Source: Neomelitea salexigens DSM 19753
GTDB lineage: Bacteria > Pseudomonadota > Gammaproteobacteria > Pseudomonadales > Spongiibacteraceae
Assembly (NCBI RefSeq): GCF_000422345.1
Contig: NZ_AULP01000010.1
Span: 62,001-126,000, forward strand
Reading direction: 5' to 3'
Length of the DNA stretch: 64,000 bases
A model generated the notes under the pieces. That model ran no database searches, was not told the origin of the DNA, and was given only the letters and a program-made list of their open reading frames with translations. Of this stretch, positions 27,331 through 35,378 are shown one piece after another. Position numbers and translations under genes: made by a program. Positions within the stretch are counted from its first letter, which is position 1. Each line of letters begins with the position of its first letter.

Positions 27331-27942
27331 ATGATCATGGCTAGACCCACTCAGTTCGACCGCGAATCGGCCCTCGATAAGGCGACAAAACTATTCTGGA
27401 CACAGGGCTATCACGCTACTTCGCTGTCTATGCTCCTTGAGCGTATGGGCATTGCGCGAAGTAGTTTCTATGCCAGTTTTGTGGATAAGCGCAGTCTTTT
27501 TATTGAATGCCTGCAGCGCTTCGGCCAACGCACGGTGGCCGAAATACCCGCGGATAATGACGACGCACCACTGTCAGTGATCCCCCGTTTTTTCCAGGCA
27601 ACACTGCTCGATGTCGAGGCAGAACAACTGCAAAAAGGTTGCATGCTTGTAAACTCGGTTCTTGAACTCGCCAACACCGATCCCACGCTCAGCGAATTGT
27701 CAGCGGCCCAACTTAGCGTTGTTCAAAACATATTTGAGCAAGCACTTTCCGCGGCGGCCAAACAAGGCAAATTCACCTCAACGCTAACGCCCTCAGAAAT
27801 TGCAGAGCAATTGATGATTATCAATCAAGGCCTGCGGGTGCAGAGCCGCAAAGGTATCGACAACAAACAACTTTGGGCCAGCTTTCTCACCAGTCTCAAG
27901 TTACTTGGTTTAGAGCAAGCGGCTAATTTTTCAACACCGTGA
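27331..27942 (+). CDS. TetR family transcriptional regulator
   Basis: A 203 aa regulator with an N-terminal TetR helix-turn-helix (LFWTQGYHATSLSMLLERMG followed by RSSFYASFVDKRSLF). The C-terminal ligand domain is of the type that senses small hydrophobic or electrophilic compounds. The start is ATG 27331 or ATG 27337. It is the first gene of a three-gene operon with the haloalkane dehalogenase (27-base gap) and a small membrane protein, so it probably controls them through the palindrome just upstream. Confidence 0.88.
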   Translation: MIMARPTQFDRESALDKATKLFWTQGYHATSLSMLLERMGIARSSFYASFVDKRSLFIECLQRFGQRTVAEIPADNDDAPLSVIPRFFQATLLDVEAEQLQKGCMLVNSVLELANTDPTLSELSAAQLSVVQNIFEQALSAAAKQGKFTSTLTPSEIAEQLMIINQGLRVQSRKGIDNKQLWASFLTSLKLLGLEQAANFSTP

Positions 27943-27969
27943 AACACCCATCATTTAAGGGGAATAATA

Positions 27970-28845
27970 ATGACCAACAGTTTTCGCTCACAAAAGAAAT
28001 TTATCGACGTTGACGGCCGACAAATGGCCTATATCGAAAAAGGCAGCGGCGACCCGATTGTGCTGCTTCACGGCAATCCCACATCGTCATATTTGTGGCG
28101 AAACGTTATTCCAGAGCTCGAGGGCAAGGGCCGTGTAATCGTGCCTGATCTCATCGGTCAGGGAGACTCTGAGAAACTGCCAGCAGAACTCGGCCCCGAG
28201 CGCTACAGCTTTGCAACTGCGTATCAATTTTTGGACCGCATGCTGAGCGCCTTGGGGGTTGATCGCAATGTCACCCTCGTGCTGCACGATTGGGGCAGCG
28301 GCCTCGGCTTCCACTGGGCTTGCGAACACCCCGATGCGATCAGCGGTATCGCTTATATGGAAGCCATTGTTACCACGATTACCTGGGACGACTGGCCTGA
28401 GGCTGCAAAAGGAATTTTCCAGGGTTTTCGCAGCGACAGTGGAGAAGAGCTCGTTCTGCAACGCAATATGTTTATCGAAGCGGTACTGCCAAGCTCCATT
28501 ATTCGTCAACTCAGTGACGAGGAAATGGCCGAATATCGCCGCCCGTTTTCTACCCCAGACGAACGTCAGCCCACGCTGAATTGGCCGCGACAAATTCCTA
28601 TCAACGGCGAACCCGCCGACGTTCACGCCATTGTGGCGCGCTACTCGCGGTTTATGGCGAAGTCTGATTTTCCCAAGCTATTTATTAATGCCGAGCCGGG
28701 GTCAATTCTGGTTGGCCGGCAGCGCGAGCTCTGCCGGTCCTGGCCCAACCAACAAGAGGTTACCGTTAAGGGCCTGCACTTTATTCAGGAAGACTCCCCG
28801 CAGGAAATCGGCCAGGCTATCGCCCAGTGGCTACAAATGCGCTAA
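27970..28845 (+). CDS. Haloalkane dehalogenase, LinB-like
   Basis: A 291 aa alpha/beta hydrolase that replaces a halogen on an alkane with hydroxyl. All catalytic elements of the HLD-II/LinB group are present: HGNPTSSYLWRN (oxyanion and halide-stabilising Asn36), HDWGSG with nucleophile Asp107 and halide-binding Trp108, catalytic acid Glu131 in YMEAI, and His270 in HFIQEDSP. Segments FINAEPG and SWPNQ are near-identical to LinB. A ribosome-binding site (AAGGGG) precedes the ATG. Cytoplasmic. The natural substrate is unknown; brominated or chlorinated marine compounds are a reasonable guess only. Confidence 0.93.
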   Translation: MTNSFRSQKKFIDVDGRQMAYIEKGSGDPIVLLHGNPTSSYLWRNVIPELEGKGRVIVPDLIGQGDSEKLPAELGPERYSFATAYQFLDRMLSALGVDRNVTLVLHDWGSGLGFHWACEHPDAISGIAYMEAIVTTITWDDWPEAAKGIFQGFRSDSGEELVLQRNMFIEAVLPSSIIRQLSDEEMAEYRRPFSTPDERQPTLNWPRQIPINGEPADVHAIVARYSRFMAKSDFPKLFINAEPGSILVGRQRELCRSWPNQQEVTVKGLHFIQEDSPQEIGQAIAQWLQMR

Positions 28846-28871
28846 GCCGTTATTAACGTGTTGAGAGAACA

Positions 28872-29282
28872 ATGAACCTTCTTTCTCTAGTACTAATTTT
28901 TAAGATCCTCGGCACCGTAATTCTCTGGTGCCTACCACTGCTGTTATTCCCGGCGACCATGCTGGAAAGCCTCGGCCTCCCGGCGCAGAACAGCTATATG
29001 TTCGTTCGCCTACTGGGCTGGGCATATTTAGCCCTGTGTGTGGGTTATGGCTTTGCGCTGCGTGAAGCGCTCCGTGGGCGGCGGCTGATGGGGCCGATCT
29101 GGGTGGGCATCGTCAGCAACGGCGGAGCGTGTCTGTACCTCCTGTATTTCGGGAGCATTGGCACATGGAGTCAATGGGGCGCCAGCCTACAATTTATCGC
29201 CTGGGGCTCAGTTTTTGCGACGGCATTGATTACGCTTGGCCTCTTTTTATTTGGCGTGCGTGGCCAAGAGCCCCTCGCCTAG
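28872..29282 (+). CDS. Small four-helix membrane protein
   Basis: A 136 aa protein with four predicted membrane helices (about residues 5-27, 41-63, 72-95 and 106-128). No family recognised. It starts 26 bases after the dehalogenase gene and is probably co-transcribed with it and the TetR gene. A role in handling the dehalogenase substrate or product is possible from context only. Confidence 0.65.
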   Translation: MNLLSLVLIFKILGTVILWCLPLLLFPATMLESLGLPAQNSYMFVRLLGWAYLALCVGYGFALREALRGRRLMGPIWVGIVSNGGACLYLLYFGSIGTWSQWGASLQFIAWGSVFATALITLGLFLFGVRGQEPLA

Positions 29283-29317
29283 TAGCCTCGTACAGGCCAT
29301 GAACCCAAGCCGGAAAG

Positions 29318-29345
29318 TTGACCCTGTGAACGAATCCTTTATAGT
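29318..29345 (+). promoter_or_regulatory. Candidate sigma70 promoter for the ABC-F gene
   Basis: TTGACC (29318-29323), 16-base spacer, TATAGT (29340-29345); each box matches consensus at five of six positions. It leaves a leader of about 115 bases before the ABC-F start at 29467, containing a six-codon open frame (ATG 29393 to TGA 29410). Confidence 0.6.
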
Positions 29346-29466
29346 CGTCGGACATTCCTCCCAATAAGGAGTCTTCGTCCAGTGAACAATTAATGCCTCC
29401 GTCTCTATGACGGCCGTTCTCGTCCCCAGTGCTATGGGGTGGTTCTTGGCGTTTATGGTATTCACA

Positions 29467-31080
29467 ATGACGAAGCTTCTTCTGACACTGGAAAATGTGT
29501 CTTATTCACTGCCGAATGGCAGCACTCTCTTCACAAATTTACACGCTCAACTCAGCGACACGTCAGTGGGCTTGGTGGGCCGCAATGGCGTGGGCAAAAG
29601 TGTGTTAGCACGCATTCTCGCCAAGCAAGTGGCCCCGACTTCGGGTCATTGCCATCACTACGGGTCGGTGTACTACCTGCCGCAACAACTGCCGCTAACC
29701 GCCAAGACAACGCTGGCCGAGCTGGCCGGGGTGGGCCCCGAAATCAGTGCGCTGGCACGTATTGAGCAAGGCAGTGTTGACCCCAATGATTTCAAAATAC
29801 TGGGGGAGCGCTGGAACATTCGTCAGGAACTACAGCAAATAGTCGCCTCGGCCGGACTCGCCGCCACCCCCGCAGCAACGCTCGCTTGCAAGCTCAGCGG
29901 TGGCCAGGCCATGCGCATCGCGCTGGCTGGAGCAATGCACGCAAAGCCCGACTTGCTGATTTTGGACGAGCCCAGTAATCACCTCGATGGCGAGCACCGC
30001 CAGGCCCTTATTCAGCAACTACAAAATTGGAAGAGTGGACTGCTCGTCATTAGCCATGACCGGCAGCTGCTTAATACGCTTGAACATATCATCGAGCTTT
30101 CTCCGTCTGGCCTGAGTCACTACGGCGGCAACTACGCCTTTTATTCACAACGCAAGGCGGCTGAACAGCGTGTGGCGCTGGAAACCCTTGAACAGAGTAA
30201 ACGACAACGCAGGCGCGAGGAGCGCGGCATGCAGCAACACCGCGAGCGTATTGCTCGTCGTCAGGCGCGGGGCAAAACGCAGCGCAGGGAAGGCAGCCAA
30301 TCAAAGCTCATCCTCGACAGCCGGCAGCAGCGCAGCGAAAACGCATCTGGAAAACTGCAACGCCAACATGACGCCAGACGGGACTCGCTGGTGGAGACCA
30401 TTCACAGCGCGCAAAAAGCGCTCGATAACGCCGCTGTTATCGCGGTGCACAGCCCCAACCAGGGCCGCCACTCCCGCCGTGTTGCCGAGCTCAAAGACCT
30501 TCAGCTGCCCTTCGTTTCGCACTCTGCACCGCTGAACATTACGCTCACTACGCAGCATAAAGTCGGGGTTGTCGGCCCAAATGGCAGCGGCAAGTCCACT
30601 TTGCTGCAGATGATTGCCGGGGTATTGAAACCCCGCAGTGGCGACGTCTATACAACGAAGCAATGCGCCTATCTCGACCAACACCTCAGCGCTCTGGATT
30701 CACAGCGCTCGGCGTTAGCACAGTTGCGTGAAATCAGCCCCAGCACCCCCGAAGAACAGCAGCGCATGCGCTTGGCCCAACTGGGTTTAGGGGCCGATAA
30801 ATTGCTTGCCCCCTGCCGCGAGCTCAGCGGCGGCGAGCAACTTAAGGCTTATCTAGCCTGCTTGTTATACGCCGACTCACCACCCAGTTTGCTATTGCTG
30901 GACGAACCCAGCAATCATCTCGACCTGCCCTCACTAAGCGCTCTGGAATCTATGCTGCGCGACTATTCCGGCTGCCTCGTGGTGGTCTCTCACGACACCT
31001 ACTTTTTATCTGAGCTTCGATTAAGCCATCGGCTACAACTCAGCCCGCCGCACTGGCAACTGGAGCCCTGGCGAGACTAA
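29467..31080 (+). CDS. ABC-F family ATPase
   Basis: A 537 aa soluble protein with two ABC ATPase domains and no membrane segment. Domain 1 has GRNGVGKS, LSGGQAMRIALA and LILDEPSNHLD; domain 2 has GPNGSGKSTLL, LSGGEQLKAYLA and LLLDEPSNHLD. Between them lies a strongly basic, Gln/Arg-rich linker (about residues 230-290) that in ABC-F proteins reaches into the ribosome. The start at ATG 29467 places the first residues at MTKLLLTLENVSYSLP; an upstream in-frame ATG at 29407 is less likely. ABC-F proteins act on translating ribosomes, as general factors or as antibiotic protection; which applies here is unknown. Confidence 0.88.
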   Translation: MTKLLLTLENVSYSLPNGSTLFTNLHAQLSDTSVGLVGRNGVGKSVLARILAKQVAPTSGHCHHYGSVYYLPQQLPLTAKTTLAELAGVGPEISALARIEQGSVDPNDFKILGERWNIRQELQQIVASAGLAATPAATLACKLSGGQAMRIALAGAMHAKPDLLILDEPSNHLDGEHRQALIQQLQNWKSGLLVISHDRQLLNTLEHIIELSPSGLSHYGGNYAFYSQRKAAEQRVALETLEQSKRQRRREERGMQQHRERIARRQARGKTQRREGSQSKLILDSRQQRSENASGKLQRQHDARRDSLVETIHSAQKALDNAAVIAVHSPNQGRHSRRVAELKDLQLPFVSHSAPLNITLTTQHKVGVVGPNGSGKSTLLQMIAGVLKPRSGDVYTTKQCAYLDQHLSALDSQRSALAQLREISPSTPEEQQRMRLAQLGLGADKLLAPCRELSGGEQLKAYLACLLYADSPPSLLLLDEPSNHLDLPSLSALESMLRDYSGCLVVVSHDTYFLSELRLSHRLQLSPPHWQLEPWRD

Positions 31081-31086
31081 TCTTTT

Positions 31087-31105
31087 ATTGATAACGATTA
31101 TCAAT
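31087..31105. promoter_or_regulatory. Fur box
   Basis: ATTGATAACGATTATCAAT is a 19-base palindrome with the Fur core GATAA-N-GATTATC and lies 46 bases upstream of the TonB receptor start at 31151. It predicts iron repression of the receptor and PepSY gene. Confidence 0.85.
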
Positions 31106-31150
31106 TGCTCTACCATTCCCGAAAATTTCTCGCCCTCTCAAGGACCGACC

Positions 31151-33256
31151 ATGCGCCAGCCGCCTTCATTTTACCGCTGCCTACTTTGCACCAGCCTCAC
31201 CCTACTGGCATTGCCAGCCCATGCCGACGACAAGGTTGAAGAAGTGGTAGTCACTGCCAGCCGTGTCGAAAAACCACTGAGCACGATCCCCAATACCGTC
31301 ACAGTTATTGATCAAGCAGCACTTGCCCAGCAGCTGTCTATTCAAAACGATCTGTCCAGTGTGTTGGGAAAACTGATCCCCAGCTTTTCGCCAGCGCGCC
31401 AAAAAATGACCAACGCTGGAGAAACCTTACGAGGCCGCAAGCCACTGTATTTAATTGACGGCATTCCCCAATCCAACCCCTTGCGCAGCGGTGGCCGCGA
31501 CGGCCATACCATCTCGCCGCTGACGCTCGAACGTGTCGAAGTCTTGCACGGCGCCAACGCCATTCACGGGCTCGGCGCGGCCGGCGGTATCATTAACCTG
31601 ATCACCAAACGCCCCACGGAAACCCTTGAGCAAAGCCTGCGCGTTGATGTCGGCTTTCAAACCGAGCGCGTCAGCGAAAGCCTAGACCGGGGTGTGCACT
31701 ACAGCGTTTCCAATCGCATCGACCAATTCGACGTGTTGGCCAGTGTGGGCTTTCGCGACAATGGCATCGCCTACGACGCCAACGGTGAGGTGATTGGGGT
31801 CGACAACACGCAGGGCGATACCATGGCCTCTGAGCAATATGATGTCTTCCTGAAAACCGGTTACAACTGGAATGACCAGCGCGTCGAACTGATGGTCAAT
31901 CGCTTCAATGTCGAAAGCGACCACAAGTGGACCTCGGTGCCCGGCGACGTAGATGCCGACATCCCCACCACCGCCATCCGCGCGGAACTGCCCGCCGAAG
32001 GTGCGCGCAACCGCGTTACCACTATCGGCTTAAGCTACGAGAACCCCGAGGTACTCGGGCACAGCCTGCGGGTTCAGGCATTCAAGCAAGATTTTGAAGC
32101 CACATACGGGGCACAAATTACCCCAATAGCTACGTTTCAGGACCCAGCGTACGGGCCAGACCTGATTGACCAATCGCAGAATAACTCCGAGAAAATTGGC
32201 GCCAAAATTACCCTGGCCAAGGATCAGGTCGGCGGTCTGCCGCTATCCTTGGTTTACGGCATCGACATCCTGCAAGACAAAACCTGGCAAGAGCTGGTGC
32301 AAACCGGCCGCGCCTGGGTACCGGAAACCCGCTACAACAACTACGCACCCTACCTGCAAGCCGAGTTCACCGGCATTGAAAATGCCACGCTAACGGCGGG
32401 AGTACGCCACGAAGAATCCAAGCTCGATGTGGACGACTTTACCACCCTGTTCCGCTACGGCAGCCAATTCGTGAAGGGCGGCGCGCCCGATTTTTCAGAA
32501 ACCCTGTACAACCTCGGCGGCACCTATCAGTTCACCGAGCGCTGGCGCGCATTTGCCAATTACGCCGAGGCCTTTTCCATGCCCGATGTCGGCCGCGTAT
32601 TGCGAGGCATTGACCAGCCAGACCAGGACGTTGAGTCCTTTTTGAACCTGCAACCCATTCTCACTGAAAACAGCGAATTGGGCGTTGAATACGACAATGG
32701 CACCGTGAATGCACAGCTGAGCTACTATGTTTCCGACTCAGACTTCGGCCAGCGTTTGCAACGCGGCGCAGACGGGATATACACCGTTAAGCGCGAGAAA
32801 ACCGAAGTCGATGGCATTGAAATGCGCCTGGCATGGCATGCCACGGAGGCCGACACCGTTGACATGCGCTACGCACAGGCAGAGGGTCGTTACGACTCTG
32901 ACCAGGACGGTAAAGTGGACTCCGACCTCGGCGGCACCAATATTTCACCAGACCGCGTAAACCTCAGTTGGCAGCGCCAGTGGACCCCCGCCCTCAGCTC
33001 GCGTATTCAGGTGAACCACCTGCGCGAACGCCGCGTGAAAGACAGCAACGATGTTACCGTCAATCAGTTTGACGGCTACACCACCGTCGATGCCAGCGCT
33101 GAGATCAATGTCGGCCCCGGCGTGCTGAGCGTGTCAGTCCAGAATCTGACTAACCGCGACTACTACACCTATTATTCGCAGAGCAGCCCCAACGACCTGC
33201 GCAACTTCAAAGGCATTGGTCGCAGCTTTGGTATGGCCTACCAGCTGAATTTCTAA
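31151..33256 (+). CDS. TonB-dependent siderophore-type receptor
   Basis: A 701 aa outer-membrane receptor. A signal peptide (about residues 1-25, ending PAHADD) is followed by the TonB box-like VEEVVVTASRVEK, a plug domain (GRKPLYLIDGIPQ, ERVEVLHGANAIHGLGAAGG) and a beta-barrel ending in aromatic YQLNF. The Fur box upstream and the following PepSY gene indicate uptake of ferric siderophore. Start is ATG 31151; an in-frame start at 31088 would overlap the Fur box. It lies in the same direction as the ABC-F gene but has its own control site. Confidence 0.9.
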   Translation: MRQPPSFYRCLLCTSLTLLALPAHADDKVEEVVVTASRVEKPLSTIPNTVTVIDQAALAQQLSIQNDLSSVLGKLIPSFSPARQKMTNAGETLRGRKPLYLIDGIPQSNPLRSGGRDGHTISPLTLERVEVLHGANAIHGLGAAGGIINLITKRPTETLEQSLRVDVGFQTERVSESLDRGVHYSVSNRIDQFDVLASVGFRDNGIAYDANGEVIGVDNTQGDTMASEQYDVFLKTGYNWNDQRVELMVNRFNVESDHKWTSVPGDVDADIPTTAIRAELPAEGARNRVTTIGLSYENPEVLGHSLRVQAFKQDFEATYGAQITPIATFQDPAYGPDLIDQSQNNSEKIGAKITLAKDQVGGLPLSLVYGIDILQDKTWQELVQTGRAWVPETRYNNYAPYLQAEFTGIENATLTAGVRHEESKLDVDDFTTLFRYGSQFVKGGAPDFSETLYNLGGTYQFTERWRAFANYAEAFSMPDVGRVLRGIDQPDQDVESFLNLQPILTENSELGVEYDNGTVNAQLSYYVSDSDFGQRLQRGADGIYTVKREKTEVDGIEMRLAWHATEADTVDMRYAQAEGRYDSDQDGKVDSDLGGTNISPDRVNLSWQRQWTPALSSRIQVNHLRERRVKDSNDVTVNQFDGYTTVDASAEINVGPGVLSVSVQNLTNRDYYTYYSQSSPNDLRNFKGIGRSFGMAYQLNF

Positions 33257-33269
33257 GGCGCTTTTCGCA

Positions 33270-34379
33270 GTGTCTGACACGGCTTCAAACCCACCCCGGC
33301 GGCCGCGCAAAGTTCGCGCGCCGGGCCTATGGCGCTGGCATTTATGGGCCGGTATTGCCGGGCTTAGCGTATTACTTGTCGCGGCCGTCAGCGGTGCCTT
33401 GTTGGTCTATCAGAAGGAGTTGGTCGCGGCGGTTGTCACCCCCGATGCAAGCCTGCCTGCCGGCTACCGCCATCAACAGTTGGCCGAGGATCTTTCGGCA
33501 CTGGCAAACCAGCGGGGTATCGACCCGGCGCTGAAATTAAAAGCCCCCAGCCAACTGGAGCCCTACTGGACGGTGCGCCACGCAGAGGGTTTAGAACTGC
33601 TGGCCCTGGGTAGCCTTCAGCCCTATACCAATAATCTTTGGTTTCTCGACGTCATTACATTTATTCGCGAGCTGCACGTCGATCTTCTCAGCGGTGAGAT
33701 CGGCGAGGCGCTGTTATTGGTGGCTGGCGTGCTCGCACTATTTCTCTGTATCAGCGGCGTCATCTTATGGTGGCCAGGCCGCCGCGGATTTCGCTGGCGC
33801 TGGGTGCTCCCCAAAAAATTACGCCCCTCACAATGGCTGCAATACCATCGGCATACCGGCGCCGTGAGCAGCCCCGTTCTATTGCTGATCCTACTCACGG
33901 GCAGCTTGATGCTCTGGCAAAAACTCATTTTCCCCCTGCTACCAGCCAACCCCGTCTTCACGGTGAAAAGTGCTGAGACTGAGGCTCAAGCCCCAACCAC
34001 AGCAATAGGCAGAGGCTACCTGCTGACACACCGGGAAATAGAGGGCAGCTGGCCCACGTATATCACTATTAGTCAGGAACAAGGGGACGTAATGTTGAAA
34101 GTGCGGTTTCGCCTCAATGGCGAATGGCACCTCAATGGCCGCACTACCGTATGGCTCAATACTCATAGCGGTGAACTCCGCCGCACCGAGCGCGCCGACA
34201 ACATGCCAACAACACGTAGATTGCTGAACCAGCTCTACCCCCTCCACTCCGGCTTCGGCATGAACACCCCCTACCGGCTATTAACCCTTCTCAGCGGTAT
34301 TGCGCTCGCGTGGTTGTGCCTTACTGGCGGCTTACACTATTACAAGCGCTGGCAGAAACGAAGCGCCAAAGCCCGGTAG
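33270..34379 (+). CDS. PepSY-associated TM protein (iron-regulated, PiuB-like)
   Basis: A 369 aa inner-membrane protein. Four hydrophobic helices are visible (about residues 24-47, 148-170, 204-226 and 336-356), with the first followed by PepSY-type periplasmic sequence and RELHVDLLSGEIGEALL as in the family. Relatives are co-expressed with siderophore receptors and some reduce or release iron from siderophores. It begins at GTG 33270, 13 bases after the receptor stop, so it shares the Fur-controlled transcript. Confidence 0.85.
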   Translation: MSDTASNPPRRPRKVRAPGLWRWHLWAGIAGLSVLLVAAVSGALLVYQKELVAAVVTPDASLPAGYRHQQLAEDLSALANQRGIDPALKLKAPSQLEPYWTVRHAEGLELLALGSLQPYTNNLWFLDVITFIRELHVDLLSGEIGEALLLVAGVLALFLCISGVILWWPGRRGFRWRWVLPKKLRPSQWLQYHRHTGAVSSPVLLLILLTGSLMLWQKLIFPLLPANPVFTVKSAETEAQAPTTAIGRGYLLTHREIEGSWPTYITISQEQGDVMLKVRFRLNGEWHLNGRTTVWLNTHSGELRRTERADNMPTTRRLLNQLYPLHSGFGMNTPYRLLTLLSGIALAWLCLTGGLHYYKRWQKRSAKAR

Positions 34380-34387
34380 CGGCAAAA

Positions 34388-35308
34388 CTACTCAGGCCCT
34401 TCCAAACGCAACGACTGCAGGCCCTGTTCAATGCTTTCCAAGTGCTCGCGCAGGCCGGCTTTGCTAGCGGAAATACCCACCGCCAAAATATCGAGTACCG
34501 TCATATGGGCCAGCCGTGAGGGCAGCGGCGTGTAGGCGCCTTTGTCGTTATCCACATCCACGTAGATTGGCAGGTCGCTCAGCTCTGCGATAGGGCTGCC
34601 AGACGGCGCTAGGGCGATAACCGGCGCGCCGTTGTTCTTGGCAAGTTTAATGGCATCTAACAAGGCCCGGGTACGGCCGGACTGGGAGATCGCCACCACC
34701 ACATCGTCGGCGTGCAGGGACATCGCCGACATGGCCTGCACGTGGGGGTCGGCATAGACGCTGGCGCTGATTTGCAGGCGAAAGAAGTTGTGCTGGGCAT
34801 CGTGGGCAACCGCCGCCGAAGCGCCAAAACCGTAAAACTCCACCCGGCGCGCATTGCTAAGCAACTCCACCGCTTTTTCAATGGCATCCACTTCAATGCT
34901 GTCGCGTACCCGCTTAAGCGCTTCCATGGTGGCGTCGAACACCTTGAAGGTGTACTGCCGGGCACTGTCTTCATCGCCGTAGCTCACCGCCTCGTATTCA
35001 GGGCTGTGTGCCACATGCTGGGCCAGGGCAACCTTGAAATTCTGAAAACCGTCGCAACCGACCGCCCGACAAAAGCGCACCACAGTTGGCTCGCTAACGT
35101 GGGCTTCCTGCGCCAGATCGACAATGCGCATATGAATCACTTCGCGGCGATTGGCGAGGATATAGTCGGCCACCTTGCGCTCGCTGCGGCGCATGGCCTC
35201 GCGGCTGGTTTCAATGGCGCGGATGATATTTCTGGGTTTCAAGCGTTTCTCCACAGGCTTGGCTAACTGCGGCTCACCGAGCAAGCCCTGATGCGTATTG
35301 TAACCCAA
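34388..35308 (-). CDS. hexR: RpiR/HexR-type transcriptional regulator
   Basis: A 306 aa regulator. The N-terminal RpiR helix-turn-helix reads MRIVDLAQEAHVSEPTVVRFCRAVG with FQNFKVALAQ; the C-terminal SIS sugar-phosphate domain contains VEFYGFGASAAVAHDAQHNF and VVAISQSGRTRALLDAI. HexR senses 2-keto-3-deoxy-6-phosphogluconate and controls central sugar metabolism. The name rests on the close motif match; no glycolytic genes lie beside it. It is divergent from uvrD across about 70 bases. Confidence 0.75.
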   Translation of the reverse strand: MGYNTHQGLLGEPQLAKPVEKRLKPRNIIRAIETSREAMRRSERKVADYILANRREVIHMRIVDLAQEAHVSEPTVVRFCRAVGCDGFQNFKVALAQHVAHSPEYEAVSYGDEDSARQYTFKVFDATMEALKRVRDSIEVDAIEKAVELLSNARRVEFYGFGASAAVAHDAQHNFFRLQISASVYADPHVQAMSAMSLHADDVVVAISQSGRTRALLDAIKLAKNNGAPVIALAPSGSPIAELSDLPIYVDVDNDKGAYTPLPSRLAHMTVLDILAVGISASKAGLREHLESIEQGLQSLRLEGPE

Positions 35309-35378
35309 GGCCGCCGATGACGAGATTACTGCTCAACGACGGTGCCAGAACCCGCCATTCCCGATAGAATAGCCGCCC

